A stretch of DNA of 38,205 bases from Candidatus Kaiserbacteria bacterium RIFCSPLOWO2_01_FULL_51_21 (GCA_001781435.1 MFLV01000023.1:11191-49395), one strand, 5' to 3'. Positions 6,288 to 15,078 are shown, counted from the stretch's first letter. Translations and numbers: made by a program. Notes: generated from the letters alone by a model not told the origin.

Positions 6288-7142
6288 TTACTGAGTGGTA
6301 TTCCGTTTCTTGCCGACTTTGCGACGGGAAATAATCAAATAATTAGAATATTTTTTCGGCCGACGGCTCTTCTGCCCCTTGCCGGTTGGCTTGCCCCACA
6401 TCGAAATAGCGCGACGGCGGCCACGGCCAGAGCGTCCTTCACCGCCACCATGAGGATGGTCAACCGGGTTCATCGCGGAGCCTCGCACCGTCGGGCGAAT
6501 GCCGAGCCAGCGGGACCGTCCCGCTTTGCCGATATTGACAAGTTTCCGCTCAGGATTTGAAACCTCACCTACCGAAGCCCATGCGGTATTAAGAATCATT
6601 CGCACTTCAGTTGAAGGCATTTTTACCTGTGTGTAAGGGCTATCCTGAGCAACGATCTCTGCATAATTGCCGGCGCCGCGCGCAAGTTTTCCCCCATTCA
6701 TCGGTTTCAGTTCAATATTATAGACAAAGGTACCAACGGGAATGTTTTTCAAAGGCAGACGGTTACCGGGCACCACTTTGGCCGTTTCAGAAACGATGAA
6801 AGTGTCGCCGACCTTAAGCGAGCGCGGCAGAAGAACATAGCGCCGCTCGCCGTCTTTGTACACAACCCGGCCGATAAAGCCGCCGCGATTCGGGTCGTAC
6901 TCGATTGTTTCAATGGTTGCAGGAATGTCGTGTTTGTTGTACTGAAAATCAATCTCGCGGAAAAGCCGTTTGTGCCCGCCTCCCTTATGGCGCACCGTGA
7001 TGCGGCCAAAAGCATTGCGTCCCACAAAACGCTTGCCGCCGTGTGTCAGCGGTTTATGCGGTTCAGTTGCAGTCAAGAATTTACGATATTCAATTCCGCT
7101 CATGCCGCGCTGGCCTGGTGTTTTTGGTTTGAGGTATTTCAT
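6288..7142 (-). CDS. rplB: 50S ribosomal protein L2
   Basis: L2 is one of the most conserved 50S proteins, needed for subunit association and peptidyl-transferase activity. The 284-residue product starts MKYLKPKTPGQRGMSGIEYR. It contains GRNAFGRITVRHKGGGHKRL, the SH3-like and OB-like core, GAGNYAEIVAQDSPYTQVKM, and the active-centre loop SAMNPVDHPHGGGEGRSGRG with the functionally important histidine of the DHPHGGGEG motif. It ends KYSNYLIISRRKVGKKRNTT. Length is normal (~275). It is followed at once by a strong terminator, which is atypical because rpsS usually follows in the same transcript. Confidence 0.97.
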   Translation of the reverse strand: MKYLKPKTPGQRGMSGIEYRKFLTATEPHKPLTHGGKRFVGRNAFGRITVRHKGGGHKRLFREIDFQYNKHDIPATIETIEYDPNRGGFIGRVVYKDGERRYVLLPRSLKVGDTFIVSETAKVVPGNRLPLKNIPVGTFVYNIELKPMNGGKLARGAGNYAEIVAQDSPYTQVKMPSTEVRMILNTAWASVGEVSNPERKLVNIGKAGRSRWLGIRPTVRGSAMNPVDHPHGGGEGRSGRGRRRAISMWGKPTGKGQKSRRPKKYSNYLIISRRKVGKKRNTTQ

Positions 7143-7145
7143 GGT

Positions 7146-7571
7146 TTATACCATCTCAATCTTATCCCCTGCTTTAAGATACACATACGCCTTCTTGCCG
7201 CCCGCCTTTATGCCGCGAATACGGCGGTTGAAAATAACTTTCGCGGGGATTTTAGTAATTGCGACTTTCCGCGGGCTTACTCCGTAAATCTCCCGCACTG
7301 CCATTTTAATATCGCGCTTGCTGGCTCTCGGAGCAACAATAAACACGTACGTCCCTTTTTCATTCGCAAACGAGGCTTTTTCAGTGATGCGGGGCGAGCG
7401 GAGTATACCGGCATATGTTCCCTTTGCGGCTTGCACCGTTTTTGCCTGGTTCACTTTCGGAGCCGTTTCTTTCGCTGATGGTCCCTTCACCTCTTTTTTC
7501 ACGCGCGAGGGTTGTACCAGCGTTTGAGCTTTTTTTTCTTCAGTATTCTTTTTTCTCTCAAATAGCGCCAT
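7146..7571 (-). CDS. rplW: 50S ribosomal protein L23 with N-terminal extension
   Basis: L23 sits at the tunnel exit and is the docking point for trigger factor and SRP. Residues ~52-141 form the normal domain: YAGILRSPRITEKASFANEK, VAPRASKRDIKMAVREIYGV, VAITKIPAKVIFNRRIRGIK and KAYVYLKAGDKIEMV. Residues 1-51 are a Lys/Glu/Ala-rich extension absent from typical ~95-residue L23. The ATG (7569-7571) follows rplD by 3 nt, which supports the long form being translated; a shorter internal start is not obvious. Confidence 0.95.
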   Translation of the reverse strand: MALFERKKNTEEKKAQTLVQPSRVKKEVKGPSAKETAPKVNQAKTVQAAKGTYAGILRSPRITEKASFANEKGTYVFIVAPRASKRDIKMAVREIYGVSPRKVAITKIPAKVIFNRRIRGIKAGGKKAYVYLKAGDKIEMV

Positions 7572-7574
7572 GGA

Positions 7575-8345
7575 TTATTTTTTCAGCGCCGCACGCTTCG
7601 CAATGAGGCCGAGGGAAATCTGCGGGTCGACAATTGCTACATAGGTGTATTTGAGCACGTCGCGCGGATTTAGGTTGCGCACCTCGCCGACTTCCACGGT
7701 GCCGAAGTTACGGAAGCTTTTTTCAACCGCCTCATTTCGCGCGGGGAGCGCGATGAATACGGCATTCTTTTTCTTGCTTGCAAGCTTCTCAAACCCAGAG
7801 ACACCGGAGAGCGCCAAAAGCGCCTGCTTTGCTTCCTTTGCTTTCGGCATCGAGAATGAGAGCGAATCAACAAAGAGAACTTCTCCGTCCTTGAGCTTCC
7901 GCGAGAGCGCAGAGAAAAGCGCCTGTACCCGCATCTTTTTATTCAAGCCCTTCGCGAACACCCGCTCTTTAGTCGGTCCGAAGGTGATGCCGCCGCCGCG
8001 CCACAGTGGGCTCCGGATAGAGCCGTGCCGCGCGCGACCGGTGCCCTTCTGTTGCCAGGGCTTGCGTCCGCCGCCGCGCACTTCGCCGCGCTGTTTCGTG
8101 TGGGCGATCGGCACACGGGCATTGGCTTCCATCGCCACCACCACCTGGTGTACTAAATCAGGATTCCACTTTGCGCCAAATACACGCTCCGGCAGCGCAA
8201 CCATTCCAACTTTCTTTCCTTGCTGATTGAAAATAGTCGCCTCCATATTGTTTAAATTCTCAACAACTGGTTCAGAAGACGGACGTTTTGTCTTCCTCGG
8301 CGTTCGCGATACCACTTTTTTTGTTTTTATTTTTCCCTGATTCAT
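7575..8345 (-). CDS. rplD: 50S ribosomal protein L4
   Basis: L4 has a globular domain and a loop reaching into the exit tunnel. In many bacteria it is the feedback repressor of the S10 operon. The core begins MEATIFNQQGKKVGMVALPE. It shows RVPIAHTKQRGEVRGGGRKP and QQKGTGRARHGSIRSPLWRG, the tunnel loop with GGGITFGPTKERVF. The proposed start (8345, MNQGKIKTKK) gives 256 residues with a 33-residue basic extension; the alternative is the internal ATG at 8246. An AGGAGG lies far (18 nt) from the 8345 ATG, separated by a short TTCGTAATTC-type repeat. The extension matches the style of its r-protein neighbours, but the start is not certain. Confidence 0.93.
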   Translation of the reverse strand: MNQGKIKTKKVVSRTPRKTKRPSSEPVVENLNNMEATIFNQQGKKVGMVALPERVFGAKWNPDLVHQVVVAMEANARVPIAHTKQRGEVRGGGRKPWQQKGTGRARHGSIRSPLWRGGGITFGPTKERVFAKGLNKKMRVQALFSALSRKLKDGEVLFVDSLSFSMPKAKEAKQALLALSGVSGFEKLASKKKNAVFIALPARNEAVEKSFRNFGTVEVGEVRNLNPRDVLKYTYVAIVDPQISLGLIAKRAALKK

Positions 8346-8364
8346 AATTCTTGATTCCAGATTC
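8338..8364. repeat. Short spacer repeat of the GATTC/AATTC type
   Basis: Between rplC and rplD the plus strand reads TGATTCATAATTCTTGATTC followed by CAGATTCC, the same unit type as at 15,899-15,951 (ATTCATGATTCC, CTTGATTCC). It lies between an AGGAGG and the rplD ATG, stretching the spacing to 18 nt. Confidence 0.45.
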
Positions 8365-8367
8365 CTC

Positions 8368-8997
8368 CTACATTCCGCGAACTTCGACGAGAGCGCCGCG
8401 GCGTCCCGGCACCGCACCGGAGACGACGAGCACATTGTTGTCCTTATCAATCTGAAGAACTTTCAAGTTTTTGACTGTTATGCGGTCTCCGCCCATACGC
8501 CCCGCCATACGCATACCCTTGATGACACGCCCTCCCGCACGACCGCCACCGCCGATGGAGCCTGGCTCGCGCTCCGAGTGCTTTTGGCCATGAGAGCGAG
8601 GCCCACCGTGGAAACCGTGCCGCTTCACCACACCCTGGAATCCTTTGCCTTTTGAAATTGCGGAGACGGCAACGGTATCGCCTTCTGCAAACACTGAAAC
8701 ATCGAATTGCTTCCCGACTTCCATATCCTCCAGTTTTTCTTTCCGGTCTTCATTCGGGCGAAATTCTTTGAGCCCGCGATAAAGCGCGCCACCCATTTTC
8801 CCTTTTTCAGCTTTAGTGAGATGCTTTTCTTTCCGCGTGCCGTAGCCAAGCACTACCGACGAGTATCCGTCCTTCTCCGGGAGTTTAACTTGCGTCACTG
8901 TCATGGGAGACACAATTAAAACAGTCGCCGGGTGAACTATCCCCTGCTCATCAAAAATTTGTGTCATTCCTTGCTTGGTTCCAACTATGAATTTCAT
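8368..8997 (-). CDS. rplC: 50S ribosomal protein L3
   Basis: L3 is an early 50S assembly protein whose extension approaches the peptidyl-transferase centre. The 209-residue product starts MKFIVGTKQGMTQIFDEQGI (family: GKKxGMTxxF). It contains ISKGKGFQGVVKRHGFHGGP, SHGQKHSEREPGSIGGGGRA and KGMRMAGRMGGDRITVKNLK. The family's glutamine methylation site region (GxxxQ) shows G-F-Q. The upstream in-frame extension overlaps the promoter and leader hairpins, so the ATG at 8997 is chosen. It is the first gene of a transcription unit that starts ~90 nt upstream; rpsJ, usually first, is cut off by a terminator and a foreign gene. Confidence 0.97.
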   Translation of the reverse strand: MKFIVGTKQGMTQIFDEQGIVHPATVLIVSPMTVTQVKLPEKDGYSSVVLGYGTRKEKHLTKAEKGKMGGALYRGLKEFRPNEDRKEKLEDMEVGKQFDVSVFAEGDTVAVSAISKGKGFQGVVKRHGFHGGPRSHGQKHSEREPGSIGGGGRAGGRVIKGMRMAGRMGGDRITVKNLKVLQIDKDNNVLVVSGAVPGRRGALVEVRGM

Positions 8998-8999
8998 GA

Positions 9000-9092
9000 A
9001 ATGAAAAATGCGCCTCAATGGCGCAAGCAACGAGCTTGTGAGCCATTGGTCCGCCTTCGGCGGACTTAGCGACGCCAAAACTGGCGTAGGGA
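9000..9092 (-). promoter_or_regulatory. Structured 5' leader of the rplC operon
   Basis: Three consecutive stems lie between the promoter and rplC: ACGCCA/TGGCGT (9072-9077 with 9082-9087), GTCCGCC/GGCGGAC (9049-9055 with 9059-9065), and a two-part hairpin CAATGGC/GCCATTG (9016-9022 with 9042-9048) enclosing CAAGC/GCTTG (9024-9028 with 9034-9038). A competing stem GCGCC/GGCGC exists at 9010-9024. Such leaders are where r-proteins (L4 in E. coli) repress S10 operons; which protein would bind here is unknown. Confidence 0.6.
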
Positions 9093-9093
9093 G

Positions 9094-9122
9094 AGTATAC
9101 ATGAGCACCTGAAAAATGCAAA
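9094..9122 (-). promoter_or_regulatory. Promoter of the rplC-rplD-rplW-rplB unit
   Basis: The minus strand has TATACT (-10, 9094-9099), 17 bp spacing, and TTTGCA (-35, 9117-9122; 4 of 6 consensus positions). It is the only promoter-like pair between the membrane protein gene and rplC. Confidence 0.55.
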
Positions 9123-9157
9123 GGATACAAAAATTGGTGGAAGACTCTACAGAACTT

Positions 9158-9949
9158 TTATTGCGATTCCTGAAGATATCTAGAGACAAAAAATTTACCT
9201 TTTTCAGTCAGCGCAATTTGCTCTGAACCCCCTGACCCACTAATAGTGACTAATCCTTTGGTATGAACTAAGGCAAGGATATTCGAATCAATAAGTCGTT
9301 GGTAACCATAATCAGACTGGAATTTTTGAGTTTTGCCTCCATTATTGTAAAGAACCTCTGTCACCTGTCTTATTTTTGGATAAAGATGATTCTTCTTAAA
9401 ATCTTCAAACTCTTGTTCCCATAATTCTTCCTGTGTTGTCACCCCCTTTATAGTTTTTCTTTTTTCCGCTTGACTAGCTTTTGAAGTTGCAATACTTTCC
9501 AACGTTTTTTCTTTTTTTCTTTCGAGTGAGAGAATCCATTGGTCATGTTCATGCCTTTTGGTCTCAAACATCCTTTTTCTCTCAAAACGACTTTCTAAAT
9601 ATTTTTCAAGAGCCCACTTTTGAACACGGGGCAAATACATTATTGTCACCCAAGTAAAAATTGCTGGAGGAATAAGATGCCAGGCATCATTAGCAAGGAA
9701 GTCGAGTATTGGGTTCCCCAGAGAAAAAGAAAGTTCAGATGAAATATATTCGATACGAGGGCTTATGAATAATGACGAATGCTCAAGAAAAATGATTTGA
9801 AAAAACTTCCAGTTCCAAGCTACAAAAAACCCAATATAGGTAAAATATAGAGGGCTACTTGTTTTTTCACTAGACCATTTTGAAAATGATGACCAAAAAC
9901 CATCCATAAAAAGATCTAGAATTTTGTTGAAGTTTGGAACTTCATGCAA
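9158..9949 (-). CDS. Membrane protein with coiled-coil and winged-helix-like C-terminus, unknown function
   Basis: The family is not recognised. The 263-residue product has two probable transmembrane segments (residues ~36-56, YFTYIGFFVAWNWKFFQIIF, and ~90-108, LIPPAIFTWVTIMYL). A long charged, probably coiled-coil stretch follows (~110-175, many K/E/R). The C-terminal ~60 residues (YGYQRLIDSNILALV, then GGSEQIALTEKGKFFVSRYL) resemble the helix-wing layout of winged-helix proteins. It starts with TTG at 9947-9949, preceded by a stop codon and AGGG; ATG at 9907 is an alternative. It is far more AT-rich than adjacent genes and sits between rpsJ and rplC behind a terminator, so it was probably acquired. 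Confidence 0.65.
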   Translation of the reverse strand: MHEVPNFNKILDLFMDGFWSSFSKWSSEKTSSPLYFTYIGFFVAWNWKFFQIIFLEHSSLFISPRIEYISSELSFSLGNPILDFLANDAWHLIPPAIFTWVTIMYLPRVQKWALEKYLESRFERKRMFETKRHEHDQWILSLERKKEKTLESIATSKASQAEKRKTIKGVTTQEELWEQEFEDFKKNHLYPKIRQVTEVLYNNGGKTQKFQSDYGYQRLIDSNILALVHTKGLVTISGSGGSEQIALTEKGKFFVSRYLQESQ

Positions 9950-9980
9950 TTACCCTACGTCAATTTGGTTTAAAATCAAG

Positions 9981-10016
9981 GAATGAAAAAGCCCCTGAAT
10001 AGGGGCTTTTTCATTC
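9981..10016. terminator. Bidirectional terminator after rpsJ
   Basis: GAATGAAAAAGCCCCT (9981-9996) is perfectly complementary to 10001-10016, with loop GAAT. A T-run closes the stem on both strands. It separates tuf-rpsJ from the membrane protein gene. Confidence 0.88.
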
Positions 10017-10028
10017 TGTGAATCTTCA

Positions 10029-10430
10029 TTAGATCAACTTCACGTCAATGTTGACGCCAGAGGGAAGGTTGAGGTTCGTGAGGGCCTCAATGACCTTCGG
10101 AGAGGGATTCAAGATATCGATGAGACGCCGATGAACCCGCATCTCAAATTGCTCTCGCGCATCTTTATAGATGAAGGTTGAGCGGTTCACCGTATACTTT
10201 TTAATTTCGGTCGGTAAGGGCACCGGGCCAAGGATCTGCGCGTCGTAGCGAAGCGCGGTATCGATAATTTGCTTTACCGATGCATCGAGAATTTTGTGCT
10301 CATAGGCGCGTACGCGGATTCGAAGGCGCGAAACTTCCGGCGCTTTTTCTACCTTTTTCGCCCGCGGTTTCCGGGCTACGGGCAAGCGCGGTTTCTTTTC
10401 TTCTTTTGGAATTTTAGGTTTTGCCGGCAT
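10029..10430 (-). CDS. rpsJ: 30S ribosomal protein S10
   Basis: S10 is part of the 30S head and, as NusE, partners NusB in transcription antitermination. The 133-residue product carries the normal domain from ~residue 34: RLRIRVRAYEHKILDASVKQ, GPVPLPTEIKKYTVNRSTFI, EQFEMRVHRRLIDILNPSPK and LPSGVNIDVKL. The first ~33 residues are a Pro/Lys-rich extension. In most bacteria S10 leads the S10 operon; here it is the last gene of a tuf-rpsJ unit, closed by a strong terminator. It is separated from tuf by an inverted GTTAGC-type spacer repeat. Confidence 0.96.
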   Translation of the reverse strand: MPAKPKIPKEEKKPRLPVARKPRAKKVEKAPEVSRLRIRVRAYEHKILDASVKQIIDTALRYDAQILGPVPLPTEIKKYTVNRSTFIYKDAREQFEMRVHRRLIDILNPSPKVIEALTNLNLPSGVNIDVKLI

Positions 10431-10432
10431 TG

Positions 10433-10515
10433 AGTTTAGCTGTTAGCCGTTAGGTATTAACTTCGTTAGCCATCCAGAATTTCTAATGGCTAAGGCAGCT
10501 AACTGCTAATGAAGC
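10433..10515. repeat. Inverted short-unit spacer repeat (GTTAGC type)
   Basis: The left half is made of TTAGC units (TTTAGCTGTTAGCCGTTAGG, CGTTAGCC). The right half is made of the complementary GCTAA units (GGCTAAGGCAGCTAACTGC, TAATGAAGC). The same arrangement occurs at 17,047-17,168. It fills the gap between tuf and rpsJ. Confidence 0.7.
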
Positions 10516-10518
10516 TGC

Positions 10519-11712
<1,194 letters not shown>

Positions 11713-11847
11713 AGTGCTTTTGGCTCGTAGAGAGAAGCGAGTGCGCGAGAGAGGCCTCACTTCCTCCTGCGAGCAGACTAAATTGATAATGCCGCAGAGG
11801 ATAACGCCTCTTCAAAACAAAAAGAACGCACCACTGCGATCGTCACT

Positions 11848-11875
11848 ATCATAATCAAACGACAAAAATAGTCAA
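11848..11875 (-). promoter_or_regulatory. tuf promoter
   Basis: The minus strand reads TTGACT (11,870-11,875), 16 bp, TATGAT (11,848-11,853). The -35 directly follows the terminator stem of the upstream gene, giving CGGGGTTGACT, a context also seen at the nusA and rpsS promoters. Confidence 0.75.
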
Positions 11876-11910
11876 CCCCGCACTTTCTGGGTATCAAAGA
11901 AAGTGCGGGG
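11876..11910 (-). terminator. Terminator of the YbjN-like gene, abutting the tuf -35
   Basis: CCCCGCACTTTCT (11,876-11,888) pairs fully with 11,898-11,910 around a 9-nt loop, a 13-bp stem. On the minus strand it is followed by TTGACTATTTTTG, which doubles as the tuf -35 region. It begins 10 nt after the stop codon of the gene at 11,920. Confidence 0.75.
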
Positions 11911-11919
11911 CGATGCTGT

Positions 11920-12399
11920 TCATATATCCTGATGATCAGCTTCTTCGAGGGCCTGCTTTGCTGTCTCCTTTCCCCAGTACACCATCATCGCGACGCAGAA
12001 ATACTTGTGCGTTACATCAAGACAAGCTGTTTGGTACGCCTCAAAAAGCTCTTCAAGACCGATACCCTTCTCTGCGGCAATGTGAACTTCGAAGTGGAAC
12101 ACGAACCCGCGGTCGTCTTGAAGCTCGCATTCGCTGTCATGCAGCCGAAAATTTATAAGCTCAACGAGTTTCTTAAGTTCCGTATTTTCGTCGAGGAAAT
12201 AATACAGAGGCGCGCACGAGAGAATCGTTCTTGTGTTTCGAATAATCGAGACATCGCAGGTCGTTACAATTGACTCATACACGGCCGTCCGGCGATATAC
12301 GCAGCTTACGCGATCCTCCCGCATACGGCTCCAGTGTTGTTCGGCCGCGAACTTTTCGAACATATGTTCAAGACGCTTCGTGTCATGATGCTCCCGCAT
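11920..12399 (-). CDS. YbjN-like (type III secretion chaperone fold) protein
   Basis: The 159-residue soluble protein starts MREHHDTKRLEHMFEKFAAE. The C-terminal two thirds follow the layout I know from YbjN-domain proteins: a strand-rich half (SCVYRRTAVYESIVTTCDVS), then ELKKLVELINFRLHDSECEL, DRGFVFHFEVHIAAEKG and a final helix AYQTACLDVTHKYFCVAMMV with YWGKETAKQALEEA. YbjN proteins are small alpha/beta proteins linked to regulation or stress; biochemical role unclear. The start ATG (12,397-12,399) has a strong GGAGG site 6-7 nt upstream. It has its own consensus promoter and terminator, so it is an independent cassette between fusA and tuf. Confidence 0.6.
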   Translation of the reverse strand: MREHHDTKRLEHMFEKFAAEQHWSRMREDRVSCVYRRTAVYESIVTTCDVSIIRNTRTILSCAPLYYFLDENTELKKLVELINFRLHDSECELQDDRGFVFHFEVHIAAEKGIGLEELFEAYQTACLDVTHKYFCVAMMVYWGKETAKQALEEADHQDI

Positions 12400-12424
12400 G
12401 ACTGCCTCCTTTCGTCTGGAGAGA

Positions 12425-12453
12425 ATTAGAGCACTTTCAAAAAAATCTGTCAA
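12425..12453 (-). promoter_or_regulatory. Promoter of the YbjN-like gene
   Basis: The minus strand reads TTGACA (12,448-12,453, perfect), 17 bp, TCTAAT (12,425-12,430), then a GGAGG site before the ATG. It is the closest match to the sigma70 consensus in the window. Confidence 0.8.
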
Positions 12454-12460
12454 AACAAAA

Positions 12461-12485
12461 CCCGTGCTGCGCGTTTGGCTACGGG
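12461..12485 (-). terminator. Probable fusA terminator
   Basis: CCCGT (12,461-12,465) and ACGGG (12,481-12,485) form a short stem. On the minus strand this is followed by TTTTGTTTTG. The stem is short (5 bp plus possible inner pairs), so this is a moderate call. Confidence 0.45.
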
Positions 12486-12518
12486 GCGAGACATGGTGAA
12501 GCAAAAGTCTGTAAGAAA

Positions 12519-14666
12519 TTATTTACGAGATTCTATAATTGATGCGGCAACCTGTGCAGGTACCGCTTGATAGTGATCAAATTCCATCGTTGAAGTACCC
12601 CGGCCCTCGGTCATGGACCGGAGCTGCGTCGTGTAACCAAACATTTCGGCGAGCGGTACTTTCGCGTCAATGACCTTGAGCATACCGCGGTCAGACATAC
12701 TTTCGATCTGTCCGCGCTTGGAGTTCAAGCTGCCGGTGATGTCTCCCATGAATTTTTCCGGCACCACTACTTCGATTTTCATAATCGGTTCAAGAAGCAC
12801 CGGGCTGGCCCGACGCGCGGCGTCCTGAAACGCTTGTGAGCCTGCAATTTTGAAAGCGATTTCAGAGGAGTCCACCTCATGGTAAGAACCGTCATAGAGT
12901 TCCGCCGAAACGTCCACCATCTTAAAGCCAGCGACGACGCCTCGTTCCATTCCTTCGCGAATGCCTTTTTCAACCGCCGGAATATATTCCTGCGGCACCA
13001 CGCCTCCTTTGATGGCGTTAATGAATTCAAAGTGATCTTCACGAGTGGTATTCTTTGCGATTTTCTTCCCTTCCACCACCGGCTCAAGCGGCTTTACGCG
13101 AATGCGCACATGGCCGTACTGCCCGCGACCGCCGGATTGCTTGATGTATTTCCCTTCCGCCTCCGCTTCTTTCTGAATCGTCTCTTTATAGGCGACTTGA
13201 GGCTTCCCGACATTTGCCTCGACGCCGAATTCGCGTTTCATGCGGTCGACAAGAATGTCGAGGTGCAACTCTCCCATCCCAGAGATAATGGTCTCCATTG
13301 TTTCCTGGTCGCTTGAAATTCGAAAAGTTGGGTCTTCGTCGGAAAGTTTTTTAAGCGCAAGGCCCATTTTCTCCTGGTCGGCTTTGGTTTTCGGCTCGAT
13401 GCGAAGAGACACCACCGGCTCGGGAAAAATAATTTTTTCCAGTATGATCGGTTTATCCGGATCACAGAGTGTATCCCCCGTCCTCGTACTCTTAAGTCCC
13501 ACTGCAGCGGCGATTTCTCCCGCACGCACTTCTTTAAGCTCTTCGCGGTCGTTGGCATGCATGCGAAGTACCCGCCCGATGCGCTCCTTCTCGCCCGTCG
13601 TCGAATTCAAAACGTAGGAACCCGCCGTGAGCGTTCCGGAGTAGACACGAAAATAGGTAAGCTGGCCGACAAAGGGATCAGACTGTAGTTTAAACGCAAG
13701 CGCGGAAAACGGCTCCGAGTCGCTCTCCTGACGAATTATCTCCTCTCCGGTATCAGGGTTTATTCCTTTCACCGGCGGAATATCGAGAGGTGAAGGAAGA
13801 TAATCGGCAACGCCATCGAGCACCAGCTGCACGCCTTTGTTCTTTAAGGCCGAGCCGGCAAATACCGGCACAATGGTGTTCGCAATCGTCGCCTTGCGCA
13901 GAATCCGCTTCAGTTCGTCGAGCGCGATATTCTTCCCGTCCAAAAAACTTGCCATTGCGGCGTCATCTTGTTCAACAATTTTTTCGACAAGTTCAGCCCG
14001 ATACTTCTCTGCATCCGCTTTCAGATGTTCAGGTATTTCTTTTTCCACCACTTTATTGCCCATCTCGCCTTCGAAATAGTAGGCTTTCATCTTGAGAAGG
14101 TCGACGACGCCCTCATGCGCTCCCTCTTCGCCTACCGGGATTTGCATCCGCACCGCATGTTTGGTAAGACGCTCAAGAATGGACTGGAATGAATGCTCAA
14201 AAGACGCGCCCATGCGATCAAGCTTATTGATGAAGCAGATGCGCGGCACTTTATAGTCGTCCGCATAGCGCCAATTGGTTTCTGATTGCGGTTCGACGCC
14301 CGCAACACCGTCAAAAACAACAACCGCGCCGTCAAGAACGCGAAGCGAGCGCTTTACCTCAACCGTGAAATCAATGTGTCCCGGCGTATCAATAATATTG
14401 AAACGGTAGCTGTTTTCCGGAGTCTTGGGCGTATCGGTTTTATTCCAAAAGCAGGTAATCGCGGCGGAGGTAATGGTGATGCCACGCTCGCGCTCCTGCT
14501 CCATCCAGTCCGTCACGGTGTCGCCCTCGTGCACCTCGCCGATCTTATGCGACACGCCAGTATAGAAAAGCACGCGTTCAGACGTCGTGGTTTTCCCCGC
14601 GTCAATGTGCGCAATTATCCCAAAGTTCCTGACTCTCTCTAATGGATAATGTTGTTCCCCTGCCAT
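12519..14666 (-). CDS. fusA: Elongation factor G
   Basis: EF-G is the GTPase that drives translocation and, with RRF, ribosome recycling. The 715-residue product is full length (typical ~700). Domain I has the P-loop [13 protein letters not shown] (19-31), switch I with [18 protein letters not shown] and NKLD. Domain II includes the [12 protein letters not shown] region. Domains III-V follow, with [20 protein letters not shown] and the domain IV tip region [12 protein letters not shown]. The C-terminus is [20 protein letters not shown], diagnostic of EF-G. The ATG at 14,664-14,666 lacks a Shine-Dalgarno site. In the str operon it normally follows rpsG directly; here two small unrelated genes intervene and it has its own promoter (14,697-14,724). 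Confidence 0.98.
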   Translation of the reverse strand: MAGEQHYPLERVRNFGIIAHIDAGKTTTSERVLFYTGVSHKIGEVHEGDTVTDWMEQERERGITITSAAITCFWNKTDTPKTPENSYRFNIIDTPGHIDFTVEVKRSLRVLDGAVVVFDGVAGVEPQSETNWRYADDYKVPRICFINKLDRMGASFEHSFQSILERLTKHAVRMQIPVGEEGAHEGVVDLLKMKAYYFEGEMGNKVVEKEIPEHLKADAEKYRAELVEKIVEQDDAAMASFLDGKNIALDELKRILRKATIANTIVPVFAGSALKNKGVQLVLDGVADYLPSPLDIPPVKGINPDTGEEIIRQESDSEPFSALAFKLQSDPFVGQLTYFRVYSGTLTAGSYVLNSTTGEKERIGRVLRMHANDREELKEVRAGEIAAAVGLKSTRTGDTLCDPDKPIILEKIIFPEPVVSLRIEPKTKADQEKMGLALKKLSDEDPTFRISSDQETMETIISGMGELHLDILVDRMKREFGVEANVGKPQVAYKETIQKEAEAEGKYIKQSGGRGQYGHVRIRVKPLEPVVEGKKIAKNTTREDHFEFINAIKGGVVPQEYIPAVEKGIREGMERGVVAGFKMVDVSAELYDGSYHEVDSSEIAFKIAGSQAFQDAARRASPVLLEPIMKIEVVVPEKFMGDITGSLNSKRGQIESMSDRGMLKVIDAKVPLAEMFGYTTQLRSMTEGRGTSTMEFDHYQAVPAQVAASIIESRK

Positions 14667-14696
14667 AATTAAAAACGCGCCAGTGGCGTGATTGAT

Positions 14697-14724
14697 AGAA
14701 TAGCTAAAACTGGGGAAAATGCAA
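14697..14724 (-). promoter_or_regulatory. fusA promoter
   Basis: The minus strand reads TTGCAT (14,719-14,724), 16 bp, TATTCT (14,697-14,702). A small hairpin ACGCGCCA/TGGCGT-like follows in the short leader (around 14,675-14,690). Confidence 0.6.
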
Positions 14725-14760
14725 CGTAAGTGTTAGTGTTTTCGCAGAAGGAGATTCCTA

Positions 14761-15051
14761 ATGGCAAAAAGTAAGCACACGCAGGAACTTCGAGCGCTTG
14801 GTTTTTATAAAGTAAAAATGAACGTACGGAATGAATTCAGAAGCATGGTTCGTGCAAAATTTAATCTTAAGGCCCCCTTCCCAGAATCACCACTTAATTT
14901 TACCTCCGGGAAGGATTTCTTTTTCCCAAATTGGGAATACGTTGAGTACACTTTTGCCACAGACGAAACGGGCCAGGCGTGGGGGAGTTTCGGTCTCATT
15001 GATCTTACCCACCTTGGTTTCGTAAACGATTCGCCCTATGACAAAACTTAG
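14761..15051 (+). CDS. Hypothetical 96-residue protein
   Basis: The family is not recognised. The soluble 96-residue product begins MAKSKHTQELRALGFYKVKM and contains an aromatic-rich segment (KDFFFPNWEYVEYTF) followed by a short DETGQAWGSFGLIDLTHLG region, suggesting a small beta-rich fold. No cysteines or membrane segments. An AAGGAG site lies 8 nt before the ATG, and a compact terminator begins at its stop codon. It is therefore a complete small gene on the opposite strand to all surrounding str-operon genes, placed between fusA and rpsG. Origin by insertion is likely; function unknown. Confidence 0.65.
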   Translation: MAKSKHTQELRALGFYKVKMNVRNEFRSMVRAKFNLKAPFPESPLNFTSGKDFFFPNWEYVEYTFATDETGQAWGSFGLIDLTHLGFVNDSPYDKT

Positions 15052-15076
15052 CCCGACGCGCACGCGTCGGGCTTTT
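15051..15076 (+). terminator. Terminator of the 96-residue gene
   Basis: GCCCGACGCG (15,051-15,060) pairs with CGCGTCGGGC (15,063-15,072), followed by TTTT. The stem shares its first base with the stop codon. Confidence 0.8.
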
Positions 15077-15078
15077 CC

